NCBI GenBank assembly: GCA_949752745.1
Contig: OX457029.1
Span: 46,172,000-46,235,999 of the forward strand
From: Protula sp. h YS-2021
Taxonomy: Eukaryota > Annelida > Polychaeta > Sabellida > Serpulidae
Direction of reading: 5' to 3'
DNA length: 64,000 nt
Part shown: in pieces, positions 21,565-35,158 of the stretch
Layout of the letters: every line of letters starts with the position of its first letter
How positions within the stretch are numbered: the first letter of the stretch is position 1
Made by a program: the position numbers and the translations under genes
The notes under the pieces: model-generated
Seen by the model: only the letters and a program-made list of their open reading frames with translations
What the model was told of the DNA's origin: nothing
Databases searched by the model: none

Positions 21565-23700
21565 GAAAATAATACTTTCCACAAAACAATCCGTTAAAAT
21601 TGTAAATTTGTTTTGAGAGTGCCTTTCAGATTCGAATCTGAAAGTTAGTTTGAATCAACGGTTTATCTAAATGGACCATACCTTTAATACTTATTCCATA
21701 AGTATCCTTGCTTATATTCTTTTGCAAAAAGCTGCTTTGTATCCTTTTGTTATACGTATTGCTTTCAGAAATGAACAGAATAGCTAGAAATGCCCTTTGT
21801 ACTCGAAAGAAATTCAATCATGACATCGTCACATCCAAATTGTGCATCACATTTACATATCACTCCAGGTTCAAAAAGCAGATGACCTTAAACTGAAATG
21901 CTCTACAACACTGCTTATTGATAAGAAAACTATTTTACAGCAGTATTATGCAAACTGCCTTAGCTGTCAATAGATTCAAGGTATGACCAGCTAATCCCAT
22001 ATAACAGTGAATAGAAAAGGTAGCTACAACTGAAGGAAATCTATGGAACACAACAAATGAACAGCTGTATTAGGTTTCACGCTTTTAAGCCCAAACGAAG
22101 TGGCCTACTTTCTATTTGGCAAACAAACAAACAAACAAACAAATAAAAAAGCCAGTATAGGTTATTCACTTGAAATCAATGCTGTTCACTTATTTTGTAC
22201 ATACATAATATTTGTGATTTGCTGCGATGTAACTGAGAAGAAGAGAGAAACGATAAAGTAGACTGAACAGATACATGTATAAAGTTTTAAGTTGGCATGT
22301 GAAGGTTTCAATACTCGATTAGCCTCGTATTATAGTCACTTTAGTTAAGTGATGGATTAGAATTACACAACAATGCTTTATACTAATCCTGTAAGGTTTT
22401 GCACAAATGCTGTAAGCATAACTGGCAGTTGTTACAGTATTAAGAGTACAAGAGTTGCCTTTCTCCAAGTAGACTCATAGCAATAAGCACAGCCAGGAAC
22501 TGTTTACATTTTAGTTGTTTATTTTTAATATTTTTTGAACAGATACATTAAAGTGATTAATCGTTATTGGCCTGTTAAAGGATGCTATTTTGTTGAGAAG
22601 CTGGTGAACGCACTTCGCTATCCCCATATGTCAATCATGTTCAAAGGATTCCGTGAATTACAGTTGTTGAGATGAGGAGTTATGGATTTATCTAGAGTTT
22701 GCAAATAGTGTTATCTCGCTCTGGTGAACTTGATGAGTGAATAAAAAATGGAAATCAAACGAACTTCGGATGTAATTTTATAGATAACTCAGCCAAAAAA
22801 ACTAACTCATCAAACTCACATACTTGTGCATCTCGGAACGGATTATCTAACTTGTAATACATTGTACGTATTGGTCCAGTTTGTTTAGTATCTATGTTTC
22901 TTATTACACTAGGAAAGATCCATTTTCCTAGTGTAATTAAAGTCGTATTTTATTTTTTGTCTCTAAAATGGTTTACGTGGATCTCATAAAAACCCGAATA
23001 GCTACAGTTCCAAGTTTTATATGAGGTGGGGGATATCCGTTATGGCGCTATGTGAAATCTTGGGGCAGAAGATGACTTAGGTGTTGTGTTTCATCGATGA
23101 TAATGTTACACCCCGCATCAACGATAACAAAGCAGGAGTACCCGGTAGCCTTAGCAAGCGGAACAGTAAATAGTGTGTGCTTACATAAGCAGCCAGTGTT
23201 GGTTTTTGTGTGGCGTGTTGCACGAGGTAAGGAAACTACGGGCTATTGATAGAATACATAGAATACATAAATGGAACATCGTGTCACCGATTCTCAACTC
23301 CCTCCCTCTTCCTAGTCTTTTTTCTGACTCGCTTCGGAATATTTGAATGTATTCACCAGCAGATTTTCTCACAAACTTAAGTGATCTTTCACGTTACCTT
23401 TATATTCCCGTAATATTCTTTAAAATACATGCAAATTGCTTTAATAGGAGCGTGTTTCTGATTTTTTGGGGTGAGGAATCAATATTCTTTGAGAGCTTCA
23501 GCCGAACATCCCCATCGCTTGCAGAGTCATGGCCCCCTCCCCAGTACAGTTTATTGCACTGACTTGTCAATAGGCGTTAATCCGTTAAAGATTTTGGTTT
23601 AAATAAATGTTAACAATGTAGAAAGTGTTATACATTTCCAAATGTATTATTTTGCTCAGAAGAAGCGAAATGCCGTTCTAGTTTATTCAATAAAAAGACA
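21565..23700. other. Gene-free stretch with one isolated hairpin
   Basis: AT-rich, with a (CAAA)n run at 22120-22146 and the perfect hairpin at 22903-22937 (listed separately). No exon with convincing signals. Confidence 0.5.
22903..22937. repeat. Perfect 14-bp hairpin ATTACACTAGGAAA
   Basis: ATTACACTAGGAAA (22903-22916) is the exact reverse complement of TTTCCTAGTGTAAT (22924-22937) with a 7-base loop. The CACTAGG/CCTAGTG core resembles the hairpins that begin the family B repeats, but the body of family B does not follow. Confidence 0.85.
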
Positions 23701-23709
23701 CATTCACAT

Positions 23710-23831
23710 AGGCGTAGCCACCAGGGGGAGGCTTCAGCCCCCCCCCCCCCCACTTTTCAGAGTGCGGGGCCATCGGGCAATTATCGTCACGAATGTTTGC
23801 GCCCCCCAGTTGTAAAAATGTGGCTACGCCT
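23710..23831. mobile_element. Small MITE with AGGCGTAGCCAC termini
   Basis: A 122-bp unit with perfect 12-bp inverted termini: AGGCGTAGCCAC at 23710-23721 and GTGGCTACGCCT at 23820-23831. A further CAGGGGG / CCCCCCAG pair and a C15 run lie inside. Flanks show no clear target duplication. No coding capacity. Confidence 0.75.
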
Positions 23832-23839
23832 TTGTTTCA

Positions 23840-25620
23840 AGAAAGCAGTTAACGCTTGGATATAACAAAAAGTTTCTGTTCTACAAACTATTACTATTAG
23901 AACATAAAAAAGCGTCTTAAATATATTACAAGAGTAGGGAGTTATTGACGTTTTAATAATATAATTGATCTGCACCAAATACATGGGGGAAAAAGCGTCG
24001 TAGGACGAGCTGGCGTTCGAGTTAGCATTCGAAACACCGCGAATAAAGGCCGGTTTGTTTGACGCACACCTCTGCTGTCAAACGTTTTGGCTGCCTTATT
24101 TTCTGATGAAATCTGTGTGATATTGAATAAAGTTTAATCTTAACTTTTATAAGGAACGATCATATGCGTGACAAAAATTGGTGAATTTCTTGTGCGATAC
24201 TATAGAACAACTGCTTGAAAGATCTTCAAAAAGTTAATTTAAGCAACAAACCTTTTCACCGTAATAAATGGGTGTGCTATTTCAAACCAGATAGGTGCAT
24301 GTCACACACACACAAACACAAGAACAACCTAAGACAGCCTTAAAACATTTTCCTACTTACTTCAGATAGCCACAAGCATATAAATAAAAACATTGCAACG
24401 AAAATGATTAACATCGAAAGGGGAAGCTTTGAACTTAAGAAAACATAAAAAGCCTATATTAAAGGTCGCGATTTATTTGAAAAGATCGCATATTGCAGGT
24501 GTGAAAACAGCGCGTTTATCTTGAGATGTCATGAGAAGTCTGCAGAATCTAACCTGTCTGAGAGATTCTACAGATGAATCGTGATGTACAACACGCACAA
24601 GACCCAATTTTACGACTTTGCTAAAGATAAAATTTTATGTCAGTCGGCGACCTTGAATTCTTAAGGTCACACAAATCTAATTAGCCACAGAAATGATCGA
24701 GACGAAGGTTCACAAGAACCAAAAGATTCAGCTTGAGGGAGTACAGAAATTTCAAAGTCCAGCAATCACTTTGAACGGTCACGATTTCACCATATTCTAA
24801 TCAGACAATGAGATAATCCGTATAAAAAGTCGAACGGACATGACATGGTTACAGGGAATTTCAGATTTGTTAAGCTTATTGAATGTATTTCAGGTTAGTT
24901 TTCCCTATGCGCTAGTCAAATTGTTAGGTTTCTTTTCGGAGAATGACCTAACGCTACTGATAAACGTCCACAATGTCCATATCAGAAATTTTCTATTATG
25001 ATGTTCTACGATGAGTACTCTTTATTGGCCACACATATTTATGAAGACATGTTATTTTGGTACATCGAACATCTAGCACTTAAGCTTACCACAGTAAAAT
25101 CAGTGTCAAATTATTTCTGTGGTCTCAATTGTTAAGCCAATTTCAGTTGACCTACTGGAGGAAGTTCACCACTCTGTTCCCACAATGGCACTCTGCTCCG
25201 GGCTCAAAGCAGATGCCATTGTTTCTCATTCCACACCCAAAAGTGCCCCAAATTTCGGAAAGCATTTCAAACCATTCTCCAAGCTCTCAAAATTTGAACC
25301 AAAGCCATCTCAGCTCACAGCTTAAGACAAAGGCGGGGCCACTTCGCCTAGCAATGCTCAAGGGCTATTAATGCTAATAAACAGTACTGTTCATAACGCT
25401 CGGACGCAGTATGGCGATATGTCTCAATTGACAATACACAGTTGTTCCAGAATGTTACAAAAGCACTCCAGACCCGCTTAAAACCAACCTCGGTATCACA
25501 GCAATCGTTTATTACACTGAATCGAAAAGCAAAGTCCTCTTTATTGGCGCGCAATTTGTGCCAAAGCAAAAAAACAGGTCCAGTTGTCAAATAAACAAAT
25601 AAACATACCTGTCAGTTGCG
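23840..25620. other. Gene-free stretch
   Basis: AT-rich. Around 25119-25590 the base composition is more even and several 60-80-codon frames overlap on both strands (for example 25348-25590 minus). None shows a family motif or a clear splice pair. Confidence 0.4.
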
Positions 25621-25624
25621 TGTT

Positions 25625-26545
25625 GCAAAAGTACCATATATTTATTTATTTAAAACATTTATAATGCGCTTATCTAAACTAGCTCTACACGCCAAACATA
25701 AGAGAAAAAATAAATTAAAATTAAGTAAACTGATTTGGCATGGAATACTGATATGGTATAATATAAACTAAAATTTAATAATATACAACTCTGAACAAAT
25801 AAGTCTTCAATGATTTCTTAAACATATATAAAGAAGAACACTTCTTAACATGGTCCGGAAGCACTTCAGAGCTTAGGAACGTAATAACAAAATGCTCTGC
25901 CACCAAATTCAGTGTTTGTTCTGTGTTCTTGAAGTAAGCACTGTCCGGAGGATTGCAAAGTACGAACACTTTGATACGGTTTAGCTAGATCACAGAGATA
26001 CTCAGGAGCATGCCCTCTTGTACAATTAAAAATGAAGACTAAATTCTTAAATAAAATTCTAAACTCTACTGGAAACCAATGTAAATCTAACAACAGTGGG
26101 GTGACGTGGTCGTGTTTTTAGCATTGTAAATTAAACGTGCAGCAGCATTTTGGACTAGTTGTAGACGATTCATATGACCTTTATTTACACCGAACAATAT
26201 CGAATTGGAATAGTCGATGCGAGAAATCACATAAAAATCACCTAGGAGTTTTGTTGCTTCAGGGGTAAGATACCTTCTAATTCTATAAATATTTCTCAGA
26301 TAGTACAAACTAGAGCTGACCTTTAAATCAACAAATTTGTCCAATGACATATAGGAGTCCATAACTGCACCGAGATTCTTAACATGTGAGGAGGAAGTGA
26401 TGTTACTTGAACCAACCTTTGTGTTAATTTTTGAGACTTTAGCCAAATTTTGCCTGCAACCAAATAAAATCAACTCCGTTTTTTTCGTCATTGAACTTCA
26501 AAAAGTTAGCACATATCCAGCTGTATATCGCATCTACACTTGGCG
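25625..26545 (-). mobile_element. 5'-truncated CR1/L2/Jockey-like non-LTR retrotransposon
   Basis: The minus strand encodes the C-terminal part of a non-LTR reverse transcriptase. In order it shows NFLKFND and TELILFG, LGAVMDS, RRYLTPEATKLL, SRIDYSNSILFG, LQLVQNAAARLIYN, LHWFPVEFRILFKNLVF, GHAPEYL and KKSLKTYLF. This order is characteristic of the CR1/L2/Jockey group after the catalytic palm. The catalytic FADD-type box and the endonuclease are missing, so the copy is 5'-truncated near 26545. The frame is broken at an A run near 26485, near 26108 and near 25870-25885, where a tryptophan position is TGA followed by a shift. Below 25775 lies a noncoding tail to about 25625 containing 'tttaaaacatttataatgcgctta', a plausible 3' UTR. 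Non-functional. Confidence 0.9.
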
Positions 26546-27063
26546 ACAAATACTACTAATGGCCATTTTATACTCTATGTAATGTACAACGTAATAATGT
26601 TTAAAATGTGTATGTTATCGGCAAAGTTGCTAATTAAATACAGATGGAGAAAATATAATTAAAATGTCGCCGAAATATATCATGTTTGTTCTCATTCTCG
26701 CCTTTAGACCCTCCTTAAAAATGACTTAGTGCATACTTGCGTCTATTTTACTGTAAATAGCTCAAACTGACATTATCTAACACTAAAGTTAAGGCTCCAT
26801 TCCTTCAATATGACCTCCACATTCTGAATCCTCTTTTACGGTAACATTGTTACTTGACATCGTCTCGTACTGCAAATATAGGCTTAATTCATCATGGACA
26901 TGACAATGCTTTCAAATCAGACTAGAATGATGGTTAAAAATAGTAAACACAATTTAGGAAATGGTAGTATCAGGTTAACATTGTACCGGAGAATTGCATG
27001 CAATGTAGTCAAACGGCACATAGAAGGGGGAATATCCCGTAGAGTACAACGTTTTTGCTATTG

Positions 27064-27262
27064 CACTTGGGGATTTGGCAAAATCCCCTAGTGTATTGAA
27101 TTTGTACGAAAATTTTAGCCGCAGCTTTGGCATGTTTTTTTTTTCGTTTTTTTTTTTTAGTTTGTCCGTGGAACTAGTTAAAGGCCGTTAGGGCTAGAAA
27201 GATGAAATTTGGATATGATTAACTTCAGTATGTCTAGTTGATTCTCTTGTATCAGTAGTTTA
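27064..27262 (+). repeat. Dispersed repeat family B, copy 1 (hairpin plus body)
   Basis: It opens with the hairpin CACTTGGGGATTT / AAATCCCCTAGTG (27064-27076, 27081-27093; 12 of 13 paired, 4-base loop). 'tattgaatttgtacga', a T-rich run, then 'ggccgttagggctagaaagatgaaatttgg' (in segments) and 'atgtctagttgattctctt' follow, matching copies at 36.7 and 48.4 kb. Confidence 0.75.
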
Positions 27263-27269
27263 AACTGGT

Positions 27270-27650
27270 ATGATATCAGCCTCGGTGTATTGACGGTCTA
27301 GTTTCTTCCTTGATGGAATTCAAATTACTATATGCCTGTGTGATATAGAACTGTATAGCTCCGGTCTATGAATCTGAATAAACGTCTTTGAGGTACTCTG
27401 AGGCAGACTAGAAATAACGTGAGCAGCCAACCATTTATAACCACTGAAATGTTTTGGTTACTTTTTGGAAGTGGGGTTATTATTTTGGGTTAAGTACGGG
27501 CACTTGGAAGGTTAGACGACCACTTAGACGACCAGAGTATAATGTACATACATGTGAAGGAGTCATCTCCAGAAAAGCAAACAGTTCCTTAAAGCGGGGC
27601 TTCATTCCTGAAAAACCGTTTACAGAAACATTACGATTCGATCCAAGTTA
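27270..27650. other. Gene-free stretch
   Basis: No gene or repeat recognised between family B copy 1 and the CGTC-type repeat. Confidence 0.5.
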
Positions 27651-27654
27651 GATA

Positions 27655-27845
27655 GACGTTGCACCCGAAGTCGGATCAACGTCAGGTTTTGGTTGATTAT
27701 GAAAGTCGAAAGAACGTCTACTACCGGCGTTGGATAGAGGTTGGTTATCAACGTTGCATAAAGGTTGCAAATGGAAGTCGAAACAACTGTCTTCCACCGT
27801 GATATAGACGTCGCCAGAACAACGCTCTATAGACGGCGGGAAAAT
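27655..27845. repeat. Degenerate GTTGG/GACGTC-type repeat
   Basis: Imperfect repetition of 'gtcggatcaacgtcaggttttggttga', 'gcgttggatagaggttggtta' and 'acgttgcataaaggttgc'-type phrases. The wording resembles the stronger copy at 53.58-54.12 kb (acgtcgg..ttttggttgtata). Confidence 0.6.
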
Positions 27846-28307
27846 AGTAATATAGAATCGCTATCTAGACAGTGATAAACATAAGGTGTCGTGGTCACTC
27901 CTCCCTCAATTTACGTCCACTCTTCGGTCATTTGGTAATTCAGGATGATGAATTCAATTTACATGAATATGAACATCAAAATTACCATATTTTAAGTCCT
28001 CAATTCGGTCTATTTTCGAAGAGAGCTTGCGTGGCCTTCATTCCCAGTGTATTATAAGATTCTTGTTGTGTGTGACCACAATGTCTATAACGCCGATTTT
28101 TAGACGTCGATTACAGGGTTGATTTTATAAAGGCATATTTTTTAACATATCTAAATGCATAACGTGGGGGAAGGGGGGATGGGGGTGGGATGAGGTGAAC
28201 CAATTGCGCAAACTGCCAGTCTGCTGTAGCTGAAGGTCAGTTTTATTAAAATAAGCAAACACCACGCTTTTTTGGTGAAATGATTCTTGTTAATAATTTG
28301 TGCCCAT

Positions 28308-28386
28308 AAAAAAAACAAACAAAAACAAAACAAAAACAAACAAACAAAACAACAACAACAACAACAGCAACAACAACAACAAAAAA
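28308..28386. repeat. (CAAA)n/(CAA)n simple repeat
   Basis: Uninterrupted A/C tract of AAAC and AAC units. The poly-Val/Cys reading on the minus strand is an artefact. Confidence 0.95.
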
Positions 28387-29410
28387 ACCTGTGAACTGAC
28401 AACTTTTGGAAAAATATGCGGGGAAAGCTATGGCATTTAATAACATTTTTTCGGGGATGTGAAGCTATTTTGTCGTATTCTTCTTACAGAGTATGTTATA
28501 GCTTCCATCAACATTATTATAGATCAGGAACGGAACGAGCTTCTAATTTGGTTCCATTGAGACATACCAGAACCTGGATAAAAGAAAGGGGCATTTTTTG
28601 TCACATCGCAGAAAGCATTTCTTGAACGTAACTGTTACTGATTGCAGCTTGTTGTAAGTAATACAAAGAAGATAAATCATAAATAGAAAAAAATGCTCAG
28701 GAAGAATCGGTATTTAATAGGCCGAGAATCTGGAATGCAAATTTCAAATTATTTTGTGATTAATTTATTAAATAATTTTAACCAAATGACATTTTTTGTC
28801 AGTAAAGTAAAAACTGAAATAAAAAACTCACTAACATGAAGAAATCCATGCGTTTTACGGTTCGGTGAATATAGAAGTAAGGTGTGAAATTGACAAAAAT
28901 AAAGCACCACATTTCAGTGACTAATCTCACTCCATTTGTTTGTTTGCTTTGTGTTTTAGGTTGCATACAAGTTAAAAAGAAGGAAGAAAAGGTCACGCCA
29001 ATGAGGAAGGATTTGAACCGAGAAACTCTTAACAGATTCTTATTAGGAAAATAACAAATATGTTACACAACAAACAAAATTGTACGAAAGTGGGCTACAA
29101 AGTTAACAAAGTCTCATGATAAAGCAGGTATACCGAAGTAGATTAAAAGTAGACCTTCGGATTACGAGAACTAAGTTGAACCCCGTTTTTGCTTACAAAA
29201 GGGTATTCACCGGGTTTTAAAGTGTCGTTTTCGTTAATGCGCCTTCAGTTACAACGCGTTTTGTGGACAAAAAACAACGAAAACATCGCCGAAAAAGCTA
29301 CCATAATAATAACAAAAAAAAAATACAAACCCTAATTGTCCGGACTCGCTGCATGCCAAAAGATGATGCAACGAGACACAAGATTCCTTCTAAGGTAGAA
29401 AACCTGTTAA

Positions 29411-29438
29411 GGGGGGGGGGGGGGGGGGAAGGGGGGGG
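29411..29438. repeat. Poly-G run, G18-AA-G8
   Basis: Homopolymer G tract capable of G-quadruplex formation. Its exact length is likely polymorphic or subject to sequencing error. Confidence 0.9.
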
Positions 29439-32400
29439 AGCGAGTGGGCAGTCTCACAAACTCTTAGCACCAGGACGACCAAAACCTCTGATTTCGTCAG
29501 TGATATCAAATGTACACCACTTATTTCAGGTTCACACATTGGATCGTTTCTGTTTCAAAATGTGTCCTTTTTTAGCAAAGGTGTAGCAAACCAGTCTGTT
29601 TTACGCCAGCCTTCGGTTATTTTTCATGTCAGATACGTTTGTGCATTTGCTCATACTGGCGCTTTGATTTCGAAATTTTCGATACATGACTGAAGGTTGT
29701 GCAAACAAACAGTAAACTTTTAACACATCCTTTCGAACAAATGTATGCATGTGTTACTGCACAAGGCCAGAAATAGGCTCTGGTTTCCAAATACTCCGTT
29801 AATATTAAATTAACAACATTTATTTTTTTCTGAACAGAGATTTTTGTATCCTTGAATAACAGCGATAGATTTCATCCTGGATAGAAGAATTGATTGGCGA
29901 AATAAACGTTAGTGATGAGAATCGAATATCCTATTAGTGTGCTTAGACGTTGCTGTAGTTAAGATATCTGTTTTTTTTGGAGAGAAGTTTTCCCATTCTT
30001 AAAGAGAAATGACGTAAATTGAACTTATCTAATCACATTTAAAAACTTTCCGCTGTTGTCAGAACCAAAATAAGTGTAGGTTTTGGAGTCGAGATTACGA
30101 TTCTGTCCTTAGAATACCTGGCGTGTTAGCAGATACACTTGAAGTGAGCAAAGCCCCCCACGTGACTGCAAGAGAAATTTTAGCATAGTGCCCAGACATT
30201 CAGTATTTTATGGGCAACACAGCTGGATTTTATAGTTCCCAAACTCGCACTTACTCTAAAAGATAACCACAGGCGAAAAATAAAGATTACGATGCAGTGA
30301 TCATTAAACCCCAAAATCGTTTGACCACCGCTGAATTTGCCAGTACCCGTGTGGGGACTTTCTGCAGATTACACATCCATATTTTGCATATTATATCTTT
30401 TTTCGAGCGTTTAATGGAGCCAATTTCTAAATAAAAATAGCTTTGCTTTGCATTATTATAGAGACCACCCATGTCATATGGGTAACACGGATATCCAAAA
30501 CTAAAGGAATATTTGGCGTTCAGGTCTGTGTGAGAGGCTATATGTTAGCCACATGATCGTAACAGGCATCGCAGCTTTTATGCTTAACTACATGGCCAAT
30601 CAAAGATTACCACTTATTTTTTCTTTTAATTTTCAAAAGACAAGCAAATAAACTAGCAAATGAGCATGTAACTGTCGCAAACAAAAACTCCACATGATTA
30701 AAGGCTGTTGATGCTTCATTCATGTTGACCATATGGGTTTGTTGTTCAGTATCTGGTCAAGATTGTTTACGTGATCGCTTCAGTTTCTGGAATCTGGTCA
30801 GCGTGAGCGATAACAGGGGTTTGGGATGTGCCATTCTTGTGAACCTGAACAACTATCGGCTTAAAATTACACCTAATTCCTCTATTTAGAATAATTGACT
30901 CTATAAACACAAACCACATTGGAGGCAATTGAAATAAATAGAAACAAAACACTAAATTTATTGACAAATCACTACTTTTGCTAACTGCGATATCTTGCAG
31001 TAAATGTTTGAGCTCGCTATTAACCCAACCACATAAGCAATCTCTGAAGACTGGCAAAATATTTCTCAATTTCCCAGTTTCAATTTACCGGAACAGCATC
31101 CACCCACCTTCAATAAACATTTTTCATTGCAAACATTTGCTATTTCCAGAACGCGGGCCCATGAGGGGGTGAGGGCCGCGAAGCTCGGACCCCCCGATCC
31201 CCCTTCTATGAAAAATATTCTTTAAGACAGCATGCTGCTTTTCGCAATTGTTTACCAAATAAGCTTGATTACGCCCCTCCCCCACCCCCTTCTTCAACCT
31301 TCGAGCCCTTCTCCACTGCGAAATCCCGGGTCCACTCCTGAGTTTGAAGTCGGAATAAAAAGCAAACATTTTGATTGTTATGGGGCAATCAACTCAAATT
31401 CGGTTACTTCGCGTATTCATAGAAGACATTACAAAATGCAAACATGCAGAAAATCTTATCTGTAAGATGGGCGAAGTCAAAGTTTATTGTTTTCACATCG
31501 CCGCAGATTGTCAGTATTTACAATTTCCCAAAGAGCAAATGGCATTTAAAGGTCATTTATTTAAAATGAGAAGCATATTAAGTAAGCATATAAAATTGTA
31601 AGAATTGCACATGCTACGATAGAGCGTCTGAAAATCATAGACCACCAAGCGAAAGCGAACAGTGACGGCCGGCCACGACAGTCGCTTATGTGCTTTTCTT
31701 CAAGCATTTCGGACACTAAAAAAGAGTGTCTGTATGTTCTGTTTAAGGCCGACTGCCAATCAAAGGTTTCATAACTTTTTTCTAATATTCAGTTTACTTT
31801 GAGGGTGCGTTACAGAGGGCCAAAAGACACCATGAATCAACTGTCTTAGTCTTGGAATAAATCATCTCCTTTCTCGTCTTCAGGTTGCTGAATATGAAAT
31901 TCGAGAGAAATGACACACAGAAATTACGAGTGGAAAACAAATGAACCCCTCTGCAAACGTGAGTGCTAAAAAATTAAAACTGAAAATTGTCAATCGACAG
32001 TGCACGGGAAATGCCGAAATTAGAAACTCTGATCGCAAAGTTGGTTTTAAATATTGCGAAGCGATTTCGGGGCTGCGTTTAATTTGGCAGGTGACAACAC
32101 ATCGTATAATACCAGGTGATTTTAGTTATAAAACAACCCAATACTGTAGAGAAAAAAAGAGGAATTTCAACAACTGTGAGACCAAGTCGACTCGGACGAG
32201 CCTGACTGTTTTCAGGAAAAAAAAAAACAATGCAGACGAAAGATGTTATTCCTAAAAAAGTGATAAAAAGAGAATATATTTTGTCATTACGCAGAATTGA
32301 AGCATGACAACATCTGTCTGGTGATCTTTCACCCCATCCCTAGACCCCCCCCCCCCCACCCCCAACACACACTCACACGCGAGCGTTCGCGCGTCAACTA

Positions 32401-32800
32401 CCTACCTAAATGTATGGCGTACACTGTTCTATCCTACGTTTTTTAAATGTATCCTCTACGTGATATTATCCATTCCATTCTACTGATCAAATTCCCTTGA
32501 TAACAAGTACCGCATGCATAGCTATAACGCGCTGCAAGTGAAAATTGTTCAGTGTTAGCATGAAATTTTCTAAGGTCTCCAAAATAAAATATTTTTCTTT
32601 GTCTGTTGCACCAAGGAAAATCATGTTGAATGTTATTTTAGAATTTATAAAAGCACACACGAAGGTCTTGGAAGGCCAAGGATTTGCTATTTTTGTGTCC
32701 CTGACAGTCAAAACATGAAAGCTCAGATAATAGAAAGCAAAGCCTATTTCACTACCCCCACCTGGGCCTTAGGCGATTTACAATCCTCCTTCTTACTGTC

Positions 32801-32806
<6 letters not shown>

Positions 32807-32850
<44 letters not shown>
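32807..32850. repeat. (CT)22 microsatellite
   Basis: Pure dinucleotide tract. The RERERE peptide on the minus strand is an artefact of it. Confidence 0.97.
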
Positions 32851-32852
<2 letters not shown>

Positions 32853-35070
32853 ATGTTGATTTAATGGAGGCAAAGGCCAAACAAATAAAGGGACGCACTA
32901 GAGACACTTGTGTCCACACACTTTTTCTTGTTGAAAAACTGGTGTTTCCATGTTTAGCGCAGTTGCAGCAATGAGGTGTTGATGACGTCATACTGGAACA
33001 GGAAAACACAAAAAAACAAAGGCACACGCTGTGTCTGGTAGCTTTCCCGATCTTCACGTCACTTTCGTTATCAATACACACACTGACGTTTAATGTAACA
33101 CTGCTGTGGTTTAACGTTGGCTTTCATTTGGTGCCATACTTCGTTCAGCTAAAACAAAACATTTGGTAGTTTAAAGCTTGGGTCTTATGGAGCAATGCAG
33201 AAATGCGTGTTTACAATTAAATGGAGATAGATCGGAACTCTCCCAATCTGTGGTGAAAGAATCTTTAATCATCACCACATTGGCCCTTATCGCTTCAAAG
33301 ATAACGCATGTATCGGCAGTCTGCCAGTCCGATATTGACAGACCAATGTCACTGGTTACAGCTGTGAATAATTCTATTTGATGCTAGAATTGTTTGTCAT
33401 ACTCACTCAGTGCCAGGTTCCCGCAAATATTCACAGCAAATTCTTTCATTAGTCCAACATTCTTGCTTGTTTTAAGGTTAACACTTGATTAAAGCCTTCA
33501 CAACCTTTGAGAGGTCTAGCACACATTCGATTACGTCATTGCCTTATAATTTACTCCATCCAGTTTAAATGGGTTACTGTTATTTTTCAATAACTTTATA
33601 TAGGAAATTGATGTTTAGGGATTGGTAACATAATACAAGCAGGCACTGATTGCCTGACTCCCTGCATAATTGAGTGACTTGCCGAGCAAGGCAACTGATA
33701 ATCAGAAGTTATTGCTGCTGTACATGAAACTTATTGTTTGGATTTTTTGCACCACGATGCCACTGAGAGGCCGCGTTTTATCTGTGCTTAATATAAAATA
33801 AAGTAGATATATCAATGGAAACATGTTACATCATGCTTAATTGCTTCCATAACATTCAGCAGTAGCTGGACTTCTGAGTAATACGTACAGGTAAAAACAC
33901 ACAGTGTTTCATAAATGCTTTGCACGAAAATATAAAGCTTGAAAATTATTTCTTCGCCACAGTAACTCTGGCAACTAATAGACACAAACTTTAATATATC
34001 AAATAAAAATATGGTTTTAAGGTAAGGACTAGTACATATAATGGAGGACAATAAGTCTTAATCTTAAGTGTTATTGGTTAGAAGGCCCCGGCCGTCCGCG
34101 TCCACCTTCAAGATGCCGTCTGCATTTTAGTAAATAAACAAATCTAGTTGAGAAATTTTGTGGCCACATGTCAAGGCCGACGTATCTTTACGTTTTGATT
34201 TCCTGTGATTTCTATGGGGGGAGGGGGAGGGTCTGGTGTTAATATAACATAATATGTGTGCATCTGTAAGGTATATCATTGCATTATTTGCAATGATACT
34301 GAAGGAGCTCCATTATTATAATTTATGAGACATATGTTGACACAATAATAAATATGGGACAACAAAATCAAAATAATTCTCAGTGCAGAGTGGAATTTGG
34401 ATATATATCATCAGTTTATAGGGTTTTCTGTCAGTAATTTGTGCATTCGACATATTCTGTTTAATCATTTGTGTGATGTCTTTTATTCCCTTTTCTTTTT
34501 TTTTGTCTGTTTTAATCCAATTTTATTATTTGTACCATTCTTTTATTTGTTGTGCAATTCAACATAAAACATTGTAATTTATTTAAACGTCAATAACTGA
34601 GGCCCAAACATTATGTGAAATATGTTTTTCCAGCTACTTACAACGTTACTTGTGCAACACAAAAATTTAGAGTTTAGAGTTTCTTTAGCGTTATGGTTTT
34701 ATGTCTGAGAGTACCTTTTGGTTTTATAGACCCAAACAATTTTCTGAATACGTTCAAATTAGAAATTAAACAATGGTAGTGTTAACATTTTGTATAGTAG
34801 CAGCATATAATAAAGAAAACATACAAGTGAGCGAAGTAAAATTTTCCGGCAAATATGTTAGCGGAGCCGGCGCCTTCGGTCTACAATAGCGTATATAAAT
34901 GCTTGCAAGGCATAAACACTCATTTGAAACCTTACTCTCAAAACGATAGTAAAAAGCATTAGACATGCAATGTAATAAGGGCGTCACAAAGGCTTATATT
35001 ATATCAGGGAGGTCTTCAAACGCAAACATACAGGCACCAATATAAGGCATTAATCAAATGAAGAAATTAC

Positions 35071-35158
35071 CAGGGTTTTGAATCACATGGATTGGTTAAT
35101 GTATTATGCTACCACAGGGTTTTGAACCACATGGATTGGTTAATGTATTGTGCTACCA
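35071..35158. repeat. 44-bp tandem duplication
   Basis: Two adjacent copies, cagggttttgaatcacatgg / cagggttttgaaccacatgg, each continuing attggttaatgtatt.tgctacca. They differ at a few positions only, so the duplication is young. Confidence 0.95.

Noticed and set aside
29000..29085. tRNA gene suggested by GGATTTGAACC (B-box on the minus strand)
   Set aside because: The T-stem pairs poorly and no A-box or acceptor stem lies at the right distance.
32752..33081. Minus-strand frame with RERERE repeat
   Set aside because: Generated by the (CT)22 microsatellite; flanking residues show no domain.
33178..33381. 67-codon plus-strand frame resembling a helical segment
   Set aside because: No family recognised and no supporting splice sites.
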